A stretch of 64,000 nt of DNA from NCBI GenBank assembly GCA_014529385.2, contig CM043943.1, positions 152,407,592 to 152,471,591 on the forward strand. Reading direction: 5' to 3'. Source of the DNA: Adiantum capillus-veneris. Taxonomy: Eukaryota > Streptophyta > Polypodiopsida > Polypodiales > Pteridaceae. Shown here piece after piece: positions 54,077 to 64,000 of this stretch; within the stretch, counting starts at the first letter, position 1, and each line of letters begins with the position of its first letter. Position numbers and translations under genes: made by a program. The notes beneath the pieces were generated by a model. The model worked only from the letters and a program-made list of their open reading frames with translations. It was not told the DNA's origin and did not search any database.

Positions 54077-55610
54077 TTCCTCTTATAAGGTTTGATTCGG
54101 GAGAGCCGAAGTGGTGTGAAATTGAGAGAAAATGGACGAACCATACGGAGGAAGAGTGCTATTATAGCATGGAAAATGCTAGGGAGAGGTATGTACAACC
54201 TGTTCCAGAAGCATCTACTCCACCTAGATACATTACGGGGAATGCGCCAGGACCAGTAGGAGTTTTAAGGCCACAGCTTGTCTTAGGACAACAACATCCG
54301 CTGCCAACTGCTAGAATGCCGGTAGACATGAGATACATGCCAATTATGCAAGCATCAAATAAACCAACGCCAGTACCAGCTACAATGTGGTATAGAAACC
54401 AAAGTGAGTACTACCCTTCGAAGCAACAAAATGTGAGAGAAACACATGGAGTGGTGAGGCCGGTACAACCTCCACCTCCTGGGTTTAAATCAAAAGAAAG
54501 AAGGTATGAAATGGACGAAAGGACATTGCGATTCATTGCAAATAGCGGCTTATCTAGGTCAAAGCTTGCTTATAGCCAAGAGAAAATGCTAAAAGAATCT
54601 CCTCAACCAAAGACAGATTGTCACAAAAGTCGTGACAACCACTTGGTCAAACAATGTCCTCATACGGATATCACTGAAGTAAATGCCTATTGTCTTGAGT
54701 GTGGCATCACTCACTTGATCCCCAATTGCCCGAAAAAAACAAACCAAATTAGGAAAATCATGACAAATGTATTAGGGATTGTTCAGCTACCTAGTAGCTC
54801 AGAAAATGAAAATGTCGTACCAGTTCAAGTGGTTACGAGAGCACAAGCTCAAAAGAAAGCTGATGAGAATCCAGAGACAAAGAACACGGAAAGTGACACA
54901 AGTCCAAAGACAGATGATGGACCAAAGACAGACGCACCTAGTCAGAAAACCAAGAGCAAACGAAATAGTTGGAAAGCTAGAAAGACTAAGAAGCAAGCAG
55001 GGAACGAGAGCAAAAATCCCTAGCTGAGAAGCTTACCGAATCTGAGGAGAAGATAAAACAACATGAGGAAAAGGAGGCACCTTCTCTTACACAGATGGTT
55101 AAACCTCTAGAAGAACCATCCACGGATGAGAAACCGAGAAGTGCTAGTTCAGGAGGATCTGTGTTGGCAGAGAAGGTTAATGAGACATTAGATGCCCTCT
55201 TGAAAGCCTATGATGTGAGGCTCAAAAACAACCAAACCCAAGAACACAGGTGGATGACATATCCCTATGCGGAACTAGAAAAGCAAAGGTTTGAAATGTG
55301 CCAAAAAATGATTCAAACAGCCCAAGCTTTACTAGAACCACCAGTTGCAAAACGTGAGGATGTGATCCATGTCATGCCTACACAAGTAATCCCACCAAAC
55401 CAGGAACTAAAAGAGCCAAATTCTAGTCATGAACACAGACCAAACCTCAAAGACCCAGCATTAGAACCAAGGATAGTACTGAATACCACAGATAACTCTT
55501 CCGAGGGATTTCACCAAGCTATACCTGAGGATTTTAAAGAGATAGATGGTCTTGACGAATTGTGGAAACAAGTCAGAGAGGCCAATGAAGCCAATGACCT
55601 AAGAAGATGA
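54037..55610 (+). pseudogene. E7 nucleocapsid/linker
   Basis: Opens in the -1 frame after a TGA at 54034-54036. KWTNHTEEECYY at about 54130 matches E1 KWTNHSTEEC. A knuckle CLECGITHLIPNC (CX2CX3HX4C) lies at about 54690; the preceding one is reduced to CHKSRDNHLVKQC. A second -1-type shift occurs near 55020 (a likely indel mutation, since E1 has none there). The conserved SSGGSVLAEKVNETLDALLK block begins at about 55148. TGA 55608-55610 interrupts at an Arg-like position. Confidence 0.8.
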
Positions 55611-55637
55611 GTAGACAAGACTGGTGATGAACGAGGA

Positions 55638-56837
55638 GTGTTTCTACCACCAATAGAGAAATTTGAGACTGGATCTCAAATGAATCTAGACGTGCGATCA
55701 TATTGGGGTGACAAAGGATCTGTACAATCTATGGATAGGCAACCCCATTCGCTAAGAACACTACCGTCCTACATGGGAGAGTACGAGACCAAGTCAGATG
55801 TGGTTGCAGTCCCATCACAGAGACTGTCTCCCAACAAGGCCATCGATTCAAAGAGGCTAGTAGATATTCTATCTACCCCAGTCACCTGTACAATAATGTT
55901 AGCCGAGTTGCTCAGAATAAGACCAAACATGTGGGCTAATGTGGGTAAATGTCTAGAGAAATTTGGTGTAAAAACCCCAATGACTCAAATCGAGGAAGGC
56001 ATCAAAGAGCTTGAAATGCCTCAACTAGATAATAGTCCAGTGCCATTAAACAAGGTAGGCGAGTATTACGAGGGAGAATATGGAAACACCACCCTTCCTA
56101 TAGAATTCAATAATGTAAAAACCATGGCAATCCTTGACAGTGGAGCTGGTGTGGCCATTGCAACCAAAGAGGTTTGGAAAAAATGGGGAAAACTTGCCTT
56201 GATATCCACACGAATGACCCTGCAGCTTGTAGACGGACACAAGGAAAAGCCCCTAGAACTGCTAGAAAAAGTACTTGTTACTTCTTGTGGCATTGAATAT
56301 GAACACACTTTTTTTGTTGTTGACTTTGGCAAGAAGAACAACTATGACATCATTCTGGGAAGACCATTCATGCGACAATTGAAAATGGTCCAAGATTGGG
56401 GTCATGACCATATATACCTGAGACATATGGAAACCATAACAAAGATAAACTTGAGGGACCATAGCTATAGGGATGTGACGAGAACACCGATTGAGGAGTT
56501 TGATTCCGCCACAGTAGCACGATCAAAACTTCCATCTTGGTTATGTAAGCCTAAAGAACTGTGGATGTGTGGAGCTTCACAATGTGGTAGCTTGAAACTT
56601 GAGGAATGTATCCTAGAGCGGGTTATAGAGAATATGGACTATATCCCAGAACCATTTCCTAAAGAAGAGTTAGAGCCTTTTGAATGGGAACACATCTTGG
56701 CTACTCTGGATGTGTGCGCCGTGGAGGATGTTCCCACAACAAAGTTTTGTGATGAAAATGGCTATGATGTCGTTCCTTATTTTGCAGTGAGTGTAATCCA
56801 AGAAAACGAAGAGAACCAGACATCAACAAGCTCTTGA
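55638..56837 (+). CDS. E7 retropepsin region
   Basis: 399 open codons, in frame with 55095-55610. The LSTPVTCTIMLAELLRIRPN block also precedes the E1 protease. Active site ILDSGAGVAIATKEVW at about 56130 (catalytic Asp intact), FFVVDFGKKNNYDIILGRPF and QLKMVQDWGHDHIYLR at about 56310-56420, then an acidic C-terminal region. This is the best-preserved ORF of E7. Likely role: processing of Gag in the particle. In E1 the same region leads on to RT; here it leads to a W[VI]PK tail. Confidence 0.85.
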   Translation: MFLPPIEKFETGSQMNLDVRSYWGDKGSVQSMDRQPHSLRTLPSYMGEYETKSDVVAVPSQRLSPNKAIDSKRLVDILSTPVTCTIMLAELLRIRPNMWANVGKCLEKFGVKTPMTQIEEGIKELEMPQLDNSPVPLNKVGEYYEGEYGNTTLPIEFNNVKTMAILDSGAGVAIATKEVWKKWGKLALISTRMTLQLVDGHKEKPLELLEKVLVTSCGIEYEHTFFVVDFGKKNNYDIILGRPFMRQLKMVQDWGHDHIYLRHMETITKINLRDHSYRDVTRTPIEEFDSATVARSKLPSWLCKPKELWMCGASQCGSLKLEECILERVIENMDYIPEPFPKEELEPFEWEHILATLDVCAVEDVPTTKFCDENGYDVVPYFAVSVIQENEENQTSTSS

Positions 56838-57857
56838 AATAAGGAGCAAACAAAGAAATGTGGAGAATCAAAAAAACAAGAAGACTACGAGTTCTATGAC
56901 TCTGTAGAACACTTCGAGCTTCAAGAAGATCAACTACCCGGGAATCAATGTCATCGCTACACGAATAAAGTGCATCAAAAGTGGATTCCAAAGTCCTCCG
57001 TGAAGACACAGCCACCACAAGCATCCTCATGGAAGGCTCCTAATAAGGATGCAAAGACTCATCTAGGAGGAATACGACCAGAGCAACGAGCTAACAATGC
57101 TCTAATCAATGGGCTAGAAAAGTCCTCCAAGAAACTACCACCCACGAGTAAACAGACAGTAACTTTCCACTACCAGCCAAAAAATCAAGGGAAAGTACAA
57201 GAAGTCAACCTTGTTGAGGATAGTAGCGATAGTGATGAATCTTACGACATCCCCTATCATCAACTCAGGCCATCACTATCACCAACCCCTTCAGCAACAA
57301 CCATGACAGGTCAAAAGAATAGGACCACAAGTCAAAGCCAAAACGCTCGGCAAATCTAGATACAAAAAAGCCAGATCGGCCAAAAACGGATATGGATCAA
57401 GAAGACAAAGATCTCTAATGACAAATGACAAGATCTAACACCAAAACAAAAACAAGGAAAGCGTGCACGAACGGGTAAGAATATCACAAAACTGCAAGCT
57501 TTCACAACTCAGGTTTGGGCTCCAACGAAGGTACTTCAAGCATGAAAAAGTCAGGAATTCATTTGGATTCCAAAACAACCACAGTATCAACTTTCAAAGC
57601 CTGAATCCCATCCCCAACCAAGCGTACAAGGGCTGAAGCAAAGACCACCATTGACTCACACAACAAAAAGGTGGATCCCAAAGAATTCTCTTCAAACACA
57701 AACGAAGCACGGGCAAGTATGGGTTCCCAAACGAGAGCCAGCAACAAAACAACCAATAATCGCAAAGAAATGGGTCCCAAAGAAGAACAACAAAACTGCT
57801 GTCAGTGCATTGCCGCTTGAATTCTTACAATTCTTCCTACGATTACAGTACAGTTAG
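56838..57857 (+). pseudogene. E7 W[VI]PK tail
   Basis: Same frame as the retropepsin, with stops at 56835-56837, 57357-57359 and a few more before 57560. W-x-P-[KT] motifs lie in frame at 56982 (WIPK), 57516 (WAPT), 57564 (WIPK), 57672 (WIPK), 57720 (WVPK) and 57771 (WVPK); a WKAP variant is near 57030. The surrounding sequence is Lys/Gln/Thr/Pro-rich. The motif survives in all places despite intervening stops. Confidence 0.7.
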
Positions 57858-59550
57858 AAGAGAGCAAGTCGCTTCAATCAAGCAATGATACAGGAGCTTC
57901 AAAGACCATTTCATTGCTTAGAATAGGAAGCCTCGCCAACAAATGCCAATAAGCAAATTTCTTATACCCACATCTTGCACAACATAAATCTTTTCCATGC
58001 ATTGACTGTGTATGCATAATAGGGCTACATTAAAGGGCCTGCATAGGCGCAACTTTTAATTGCCCAAGCACAACACATACCCTTTGCGATACCCTATCGT
58101 AAAGGATGACTCCAAATAGGAAGGGGGGAGGCATTCTGAATGCGGACCTAACATTATGACTATTAGAAGGCAATGTTTTCTAAGAGGCATTGAATTTTTG
58201 TGTTTTATTGTGGTAATTTTTTGACGAAATTTAGAGTATATTCCCTCATAGTAGTGTTACAGAGGAGTATGGGGACAAAATCCATATATGAGCCCCTAGG
58301 GACATGTGTATAGTGTACATAGCATTTAGATTTCTATTTGAATGATTTTTCTTTTGTTGAGTTGTTTTAAGATTTTCTTTGTTTATTATTAAGAAAAAAA
58401 ATAAAAAATCCATAATCCACATGAAGAAAAGACTGACGAGAGGCCTGAGCACTACAAAGAGAAGAAGGTACAGGAAAACAATGAAACTTCACGAAGTATG
58501 TCTCAGCAGCCGAAGAACTTGTCACAAAGCAATGTCAACATGCAACCGACAAGTCATACAAGTCAGAGTCGAGTAGCTAAGCCACAAAATGAGTGAGGTG
58601 TTAGTCCCAAAGCTTCAAGTAATATTCTCTGTGGTCTAAGCGTCTTAGCTATTCTAGGTACTGCTCAAGCTGGAAGAGTTGAGCATATTTATGTTGTGTC
58701 GCTCATGCTGGTATAGGTGAGCAAAAGAGTCGAAGTCTAAGTACTTAAGTCTGGTGAAGTGAAGGAGAAGGTCCAAAAGACACTCACGTACTGAGCACAG
58801 TGAGATACGAGTGGAGAAACTTCTACATCGACAACCCTTCTTGGAAAGGTGGAAGCTATTGAGACATATTTTGATGTCACATGTGCTATATTTATTCCTC
58901 GAAACACCCATCATCTCCTTCTTTCACATTGCATGCTTTTGGTGACAAATTTCTCATATGCATATAGAGTGTCCCATATTTGGCACTTGCATCAGGCACT
59001 CTTTCCGTGTTTCACCCAAGCACTCACCTTTCATGAACATGTACTTCACGTTCAACTGCTCAACTCCAATAAGAGCGTATACCAAAGGCATTTTTTTTCC
59101 CACCGGGTTTTTTTCCCTTTGGTCATCCAGGTTTTAGACCCTAATCTAAAGACACCTATCACCATCCTCTTGTACATATTCCTTCTACATCAGCAATAAG
59201 GAAATGCTACTCAAATCAATTGACAAATGAATTGGAGCACCAATTTCAAATCATAGCATACTTCTCCTCAATGGCGAGTCGAAGAATGGCCTACAATGAC
59301 AAAGCTGCAGACAACACTAACAACATGATTGCACAGGAACAACGAAGTCCCCAATGAAGAAGAGCAGACATAAAAGTAATCAGAGGATCTCAAAAGATGA
59401 ATGGTTATGATGATAGATGTCCACTCTAATGGATCATAGTTCTTGTTCTGGCTTGACAAAGTTACAAGCAGTAAAATAGATGAAGCCAAAACGACAGCAA
59501 AGACCACATCGCCATCGACAATCAGGTCATGTCGGGGACGACATGAACGC
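57858..59550 (+). other. E7 3' non-coding region
   Basis: No gene recognised. Short ORFs on both strands (58849-59199, 59268-59507) have no family resemblance. It ends at the polypurine tract. Confidence 0.5.
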
Positions 59551-59562
59551 GGAAGGGGGGAG
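59551..59562 (+). other. E7 polypurine tract
   Basis: GGAAGGGGGGAG immediately before the LTR start TGTTGACA. Confidence 0.9.
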
Positions 59563-60720
59563 TGTTGACAGCTGGGTCAACAACACAACATAACTCAAGT
59601 TTCGTACAAAAGTCTTATCTTTTGCGAACATAACTCAAGTTTCGTACCAAAGTCTTATCTTTTGCGAACATAACTCAAGTTTCGTACAAAAGTCTTATCT
59701 TTTGCGAACATAACTCAAGTTTTGTACAAAAGTCTTATCTTTTGCGAACATAACTCAAGTTTCGTACCAAAGTCTTATCTTTTGCGAACATAACTCAAGT
59801 TTCATACCAAAGTCTTATCTTTTGCGAGTTATGAAATGCTGCGGATTATCGCTATAAACGTCATTTGTAATGAGTACTTATTCTAGTTTCAGAAGCCGGG
59901 GTGCAATGGCACTTCCAGATTGTAAATACAAAGCCATTTGACCCTTTCAACCCCATTTTTGGTTAAACCTAAGGTAGCCTTAGTATATAAGGTACCTAGG
60001 TCATTTTGTAAGGGGGAGACTTTAATCATAATCAAAACTTTAGCGCTGTCGTCTATTGTGTGTGAGAGAGAAAGAGAGTGAGCGTGAGCTTTATCCTCTA
60101 GCTACGCCCGGCTCGCTCAACACATTGGAGATCCGACTGCACCATTGTTGTAGGCTTGAGGAGAGCTACGCGACAACGCCAAGAATTCCACGCGAGACAA
60201 AGCGCACACGCCAACGCATCTACAAGCTATTTGTGGCCGTAAGTGTATCAAACGATGTCTGTTTTCTGCGTGCTAGTAGTCTATAGAATCGTGACAACAT
60301 AAGCTACGCATAGGTACTCATAAATTTCAGTTTCGGACACTTTCAAAATTCTACTCTATCATCCTACGTGTTTTCCGCATATGGGTTTAGAGTGAGGGTT
60401 TTGAGTGTAGAAGCTTAGGGATAGGTGTATCCTAGTCAGGGGATGGTGTTCCTTAAGTTTCGTACGAATCTAGCATGATTAGGTGAGTTACCTTCCGTAT
60501 GTGTATATGGGGCTAGGTGGTGTAGTTGAGAGCAGTGAGGTTCTTGATTGTGGTATAGTTGGCCTTCCAGAGTGTTGTGTGTGTAAGATGGTCTCAGCCT
60601 GACAAGCTAAAGAGATTTCCTCTGTGTGCCTATCGTGTCATCTGTGTCCTCGATTGACATTATGTTGATCTAGGTAGTGTTTGCATGCACTTCATGGGTG
60701 TGTGAGTCGCTCCCGCAACA
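59563..60720 (+). repeat. E7 3' LTR
   Basis: TGTTGACA...CCGCAACA. Six 40-bp repeats (59587-59826) versus three in the 5' LTR, and a single copy of the TATA-containing 118-bp unit. TATA at about 59984-59991. The palindrome half-site at 60360-60370 has its CpG changed to TpG (CCTACGTG). Confidence 0.93.
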
Positions 60721-61949
60721 TTGATGTTGTGTTTGTTAAGTGTTTTGCTTAGTGCATGAAGCTTTCATCTTCATTGCACTAGCTAGTTTTGAAGAAACAT
60801 GAAACTTTCAATTATCTATAGCAAAATTGTGAAAGAGACACCTAAAATCTTCTACAAGGTCGCTTCATTTTTTTTTTGGCTTATAAAGGCGATTTGTTCA
60901 AAGCGTCAATCGTAGTCTTACGAGGGTCAACTTGATAAGTATAGTTCTTGATCATGATAGATTCTAAAATGCAAGGTTATATTTTTAAAAGACCCTCTAG
61001 CTAACATATTTAAGCATATCAAGAGGGTTTTCTTAAATAACCCGTTTAATGTAAGTAGCATTTAATTTAAATTTGTTAAAAAAGGACACTTAAAGTGTCA
61101 TGTTTTGGTACCAAACAAGTGTTAATCTTCTGAATCTAACATCTTTAGTTCTAAGTACCAACCTGGAATAGCTATTTGAACACATCCAGCTAACTTATCC
61201 ATAACAATTCATTACGAGATCGTTGAGAAATAAATTTGTGCGTCATTTGTGCACATCTTGTATTTTTGACTAAGTACATAATCGACCTTTTTGGACAAGG
61301 TCACATGCTTTACTTCATAGTCCAAATAATTGCATATGTTTGTCTTATCTCTATCTATGCATACCACTGCATCGCACTGAAGGGAGGACCGTGGGTTTAA
61401 TATACACCTTGTTTTTGTCTATATACACCTCCATGTTGCACTTTTGGGAGGGTTAGGTCATTCAAGCTTTTCATTTTTAATTACTTACATCAATTTAGGT
61501 CTAGTATGTTTATGACATTTTCATGCATTAACATTTAGATTTTCTTCTCTAATGTGCTTTTCAAATTCTAGTCATGGTAGAGGCAATGTTGTTGCGTGCT
61601 CATTGTAAAGTCGTTATTGATGCTCTTGTACTCTATCTATATCATGATACAAAGGATCATCTATGACAAGCATTTAATCCGCTTCAGTCAAAGTTTGAGG
61701 ACTTCATTTATAGAGCTTGTGAGACACTATTTCACTAAACTAGAAACTTCATTTTCTTTAATGCAATTTGACCCAATCATGCTGACAAATGGATTCATGC
61801 ATGCAACAATCAAGAAAATCTTAGAATAGATTGTCAAGATGTTTGAGAGCATCCCACGTCTTGAGATCAAGACTGTCCTAGGGATTATAGATTAGTGTTA
61901 CTAATTTCACAACTGTATTTTGAGCCTAAGGGCAAAAATAGACAAGAAG
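60721..61949. other. Unassigned flank right of E7
   Basis: After the TSD there is AT-rich DNA with no clear gene. A 30-bp stretch at 61159 (ACCAACCTGGAATAG start) matches the E4 LTR at 23474. The ORF at 61596-61829 (77 aa) has no recognisable motif. Confidence 0.4.
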
Positions 61950-62790
61950 ACTCCTCCAAATGTCCAAGGGCTGAAGAGTTAGGACCAATTTCTCATGAAG
62001 CACTTGTTGAATCTATAGCCTAAATTGTAGGAGTAGTCACATCTTCTACATGTCCCTCTATCACAGAGGCACTTGATCTGGATGAAATCCTAATCCTCCT
62101 ATCCTTCACTTTCTTGGAAAAAAAACAATTTTTCACCTACAAGATCCCCAAGTTGGTGAAGGTCGCTTTGTAGGCTCATAGAGCAAGGACAAATATCCCA
62201 TTATCTCTCTAGAAATGTTTTACAAAGGTCCAGCTTAACCTATTGCAATGCTTCAAGAATGTAATATGAATTTGCAAATTGTGTCTCGCAAAAGATCTAC
62301 AAATTCTTGCTGGGTGATTAGTTGTAAAAAGAGCATAAGTAAAAGCATGCGCTCCAATTATTAGTGTCTATTAAAGTTTTTCTCACTGACAACACTTTTC
62401 CAAAGTCTTTGAGATGAAAATTCAAAGTGTGAGTAGCACATGAACCCAAGTAAGATCCGGATATTTGATTTTGATTGCACACCTTGCACCTTTGTAGTTA
62501 GATGCATTGTCTATGATAATGGTAATAACATTTTTGGACCCATCAAATTTTTGAATTGCATGCTCATAGACTCCTACTAGAAAATTTCTTTTTTGTCCTC
62601 TCAAGGACGTATCAATTGCTTCAATAAGAATAAATCTCCTAGGACATATCAACATCACATTTATCAAGGGTTTTTTCTTTTTACAATTTGTCAATCCATC
62701 AACAGCGATTATACATCCATATTGTGGCATGTACTCAATGTAGGCATTGGGGTGCTCAACCTTAAGTGCCGTTAGTGAGCTAGGCTACAG
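61950..62790 (-). pseudogene. hAT transposase fragment (DUF659-like)
   Basis: Open on the minus strand 62730-62422: VDGLTNCKKKKPLINVMLIC, FILIEAIDTSLRG, FLVGVYEHAIQKFDGSKNVI, TIIIDNASNYKGA. The pattern (D-G-T/W-x, PLIN, A-I-D-T-S, I-x-D-N-A-S-N) is that of the DUF659 part of plant hAT transposases, which contributes to the RNase-H-like catalytic core. Downstream, broken frames (about 62400-62200) may continue it (FANSYYILEALQ). No BED finger or C-terminal dimerisation region could be read, and no terminal inverted repeats were found. Confidence 0.75.
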
Positions 62791-64000
62791 TGGATGGAGC
62801 CTTAAGCTTACCATGGTGATGTTAAAGTTAGAGCAATGCAACTTTGGGTTAGGGTTATGCCAAGAGCAAGATCATAGAGAGAGAGTATAGATACAATGAT
62901 AATGCTTAGAAGTGCAAGTGATTCATCAGATGATAGACTCTTAAATAGGCTTGGCAGTTTACATCCATTGGCTAGAGAGGTTGCATCCTTTTTCTATTGG
63001 ACCATGTCGACATCTCATCCAACCTAGTAGAAAAGTGATTTTTGCATATGGTGCCACAAGTGTGTGCTTTAACCTAATAATCACCCCCTTAAGCCAATGC
63101 TTGGGGAAAAATACAAAGATGTCATAATTTCATGTCATAGTGTACTCCTAGGCTCTATTGATACGTCTAGGTGTAGTACATGATTCATCATGGCGGTCCT
63201 CATAACATATTCATGTTATATGGTTCAATAATACTTATCCTAGGCTCACAAGGTAGACCCATGGTAATAAAAATTAATTCATGTCATAAAGTTTTAATTC
63301 ATTGAAGAAAGAGAGGTTGCCATTGTTGCCCCCTTCCCCGTCTTCATCTTGATGTTGTGATGTTGGTGTCATCTTCTTCATGTAGTCCTATCATGTTCAT
63401 AGGTACAGTTTGACAAGGGTGCAATCTTCATGGAAAATGGAGTAAAATACACATACATATCATTTGTAGTTCTTGTGTGTGCGCTCATGATTATGGGAAG
63501 TCTTATCGTATACATGACGTATAGGCAGTGTCTAGAACCCATAATTTTGTGCATGGTGCTGTTGGTCACAAATATAACATACATTTCAAAAGCGATCTTG
63601 TCTTTAACCTTCAAGTTTTCAATGAAATCTTCTATGTGATTGAAGCCCCACTCATACTGCTCAATCTCCATCATCTTCATGTTGAGTGTGAAATCTTCTT
63701 GAATGCTTGATGTTTGAAAAATGAAAGCATTTTGATGCTTAAGTGTTGCTCTTGGGAACTTTTACAAGGGCATGATGATTTTGCTCTTTTGCTAGTGTGA
63801 GACTGGACACCCCTATGTCTTCTCGAGGCTATTTTTTGTGTGCTCATGGTTGTGGGACAACATCCTATGTTGGTCCGGATAGGTTGGGTTTGCAAGTCGT
63901 GGGAGCGAGCCCTTTGTAGGAGCTAAAAAAAATCAAATCAATGATGCCACTACTTGAAGCCTCTCTTGTGGACCCAATGAGCATATGAGACCATTTTGAT
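62791..64000. other. Unassigned right end of window
   Basis: No recognisable gene. Minus-strand ORFs 63378-63680 (100 aa) and 63677-63895 (72 aa) overlap slightly and lack known motifs. They could be remnants of the same hAT element, but I cannot show it. Confidence 0.35.

Larger units (their letters stand above)
45758..60720 (+). mobile_element. E7: complete 15-kb gag-protease LTR element
   Basis: Two 1,158-bp LTRs, exact tRNA-Asp PBS, PPT and a perfect TSD TTGAT (45753-45757 and 60721-60725). Internal order: 6-kb leader, gag, nucleocapsid, retropepsin, W[VI]PK tail, 1.7-kb 3' non-coding region. No RT, RNase H or integrase, so it was mobilised in trans, plausibly by an RT-bearing relative like E1. 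Coding frames contain several stops, so it is older than E3. Confidence 0.93.

Noticed and set aside
55020-55095. Second programmed frameshift in E7
   Set aside because: E1 reads through the equivalent segment without a shift, so this is best explained as a mutation of this copy.

Overview
The window looks like a TE-saturated stretch of a large land-plant nuclear genome. I see no convincing host gene. Four things point to a plant: primer-binding sites (PBSs) complementary to plant tRNA-Asp (18/18 matches at two sites, 17/18 at a third) and to initiator tRNA-Met; Ty3/gypsy-type gag, retropepsin, reverse transcriptase (RT) and integrase (INT) fragments; 5-bp target-site duplications (TSDs); and a hAT (DUF659-like) transposase relic. 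Most in-frame stops fit C-to-T or G-to-A decay of methylated DNA. A fern or other seed-free plant is my impression, but the sequence alone does not settle it.

Layout, using working names. E1 (minus strand, 1-8699, runs off the left edge) is a Ty3 element with LTR, PBS, leader, gag, protease and RT. It is inserted into the gag of E2. E2 (plus, 8700-10528 and 18182-23108) is an old gag-protease element with a second retropepsin-like domain, W[VI]PK repeats and a 3' accessory ORF. E2 is also split by a 7.65-kb composite insertion (10529-18181). E4 (plus, 23109-27290) is a decayed Ty3 element with a duplicated zinc-knuckle block. E5 (minus, about 27291-32336) carries an unrecognised multi-domain ORF. 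E3 (plus, 32337-41293) is young and complete, with TSD GGTGA. E6 (minus, 41299 to about 44500) is the integrase end of a pol gene, followed by a retropepsin-like domain. E7 (plus, 45758-60720) is a complete 15-kb element with TSD TTGAT. From 60721 to the right edge lie an unassigned flank and a hAT relic.

How the parts relate. E2 and E3 belong to one family. They encode gag and protease but no RT, RNase H or integrase, so they would have to be mobilised in trans. E6 shows the same retropepsin-2/W[VI]PK tail fused downstream of an integrase, which suggests how the non-autonomous form arose. E1 and E7 are a second related pair: E1 has RT, and E7 is a gag-protease derivative. The most unusual signal is in the 5' leaders of E1 and E7. 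Both contain diverged repeat units built around a CpG-rich palindrome that is nearly invariant, CGATCGCGATCG in E1 and a 22-24-bp ...CCTACGCGTAGG... palindrome in E7. Both lie between PBS and gag, with a further copy or half-site in the LTR itself.
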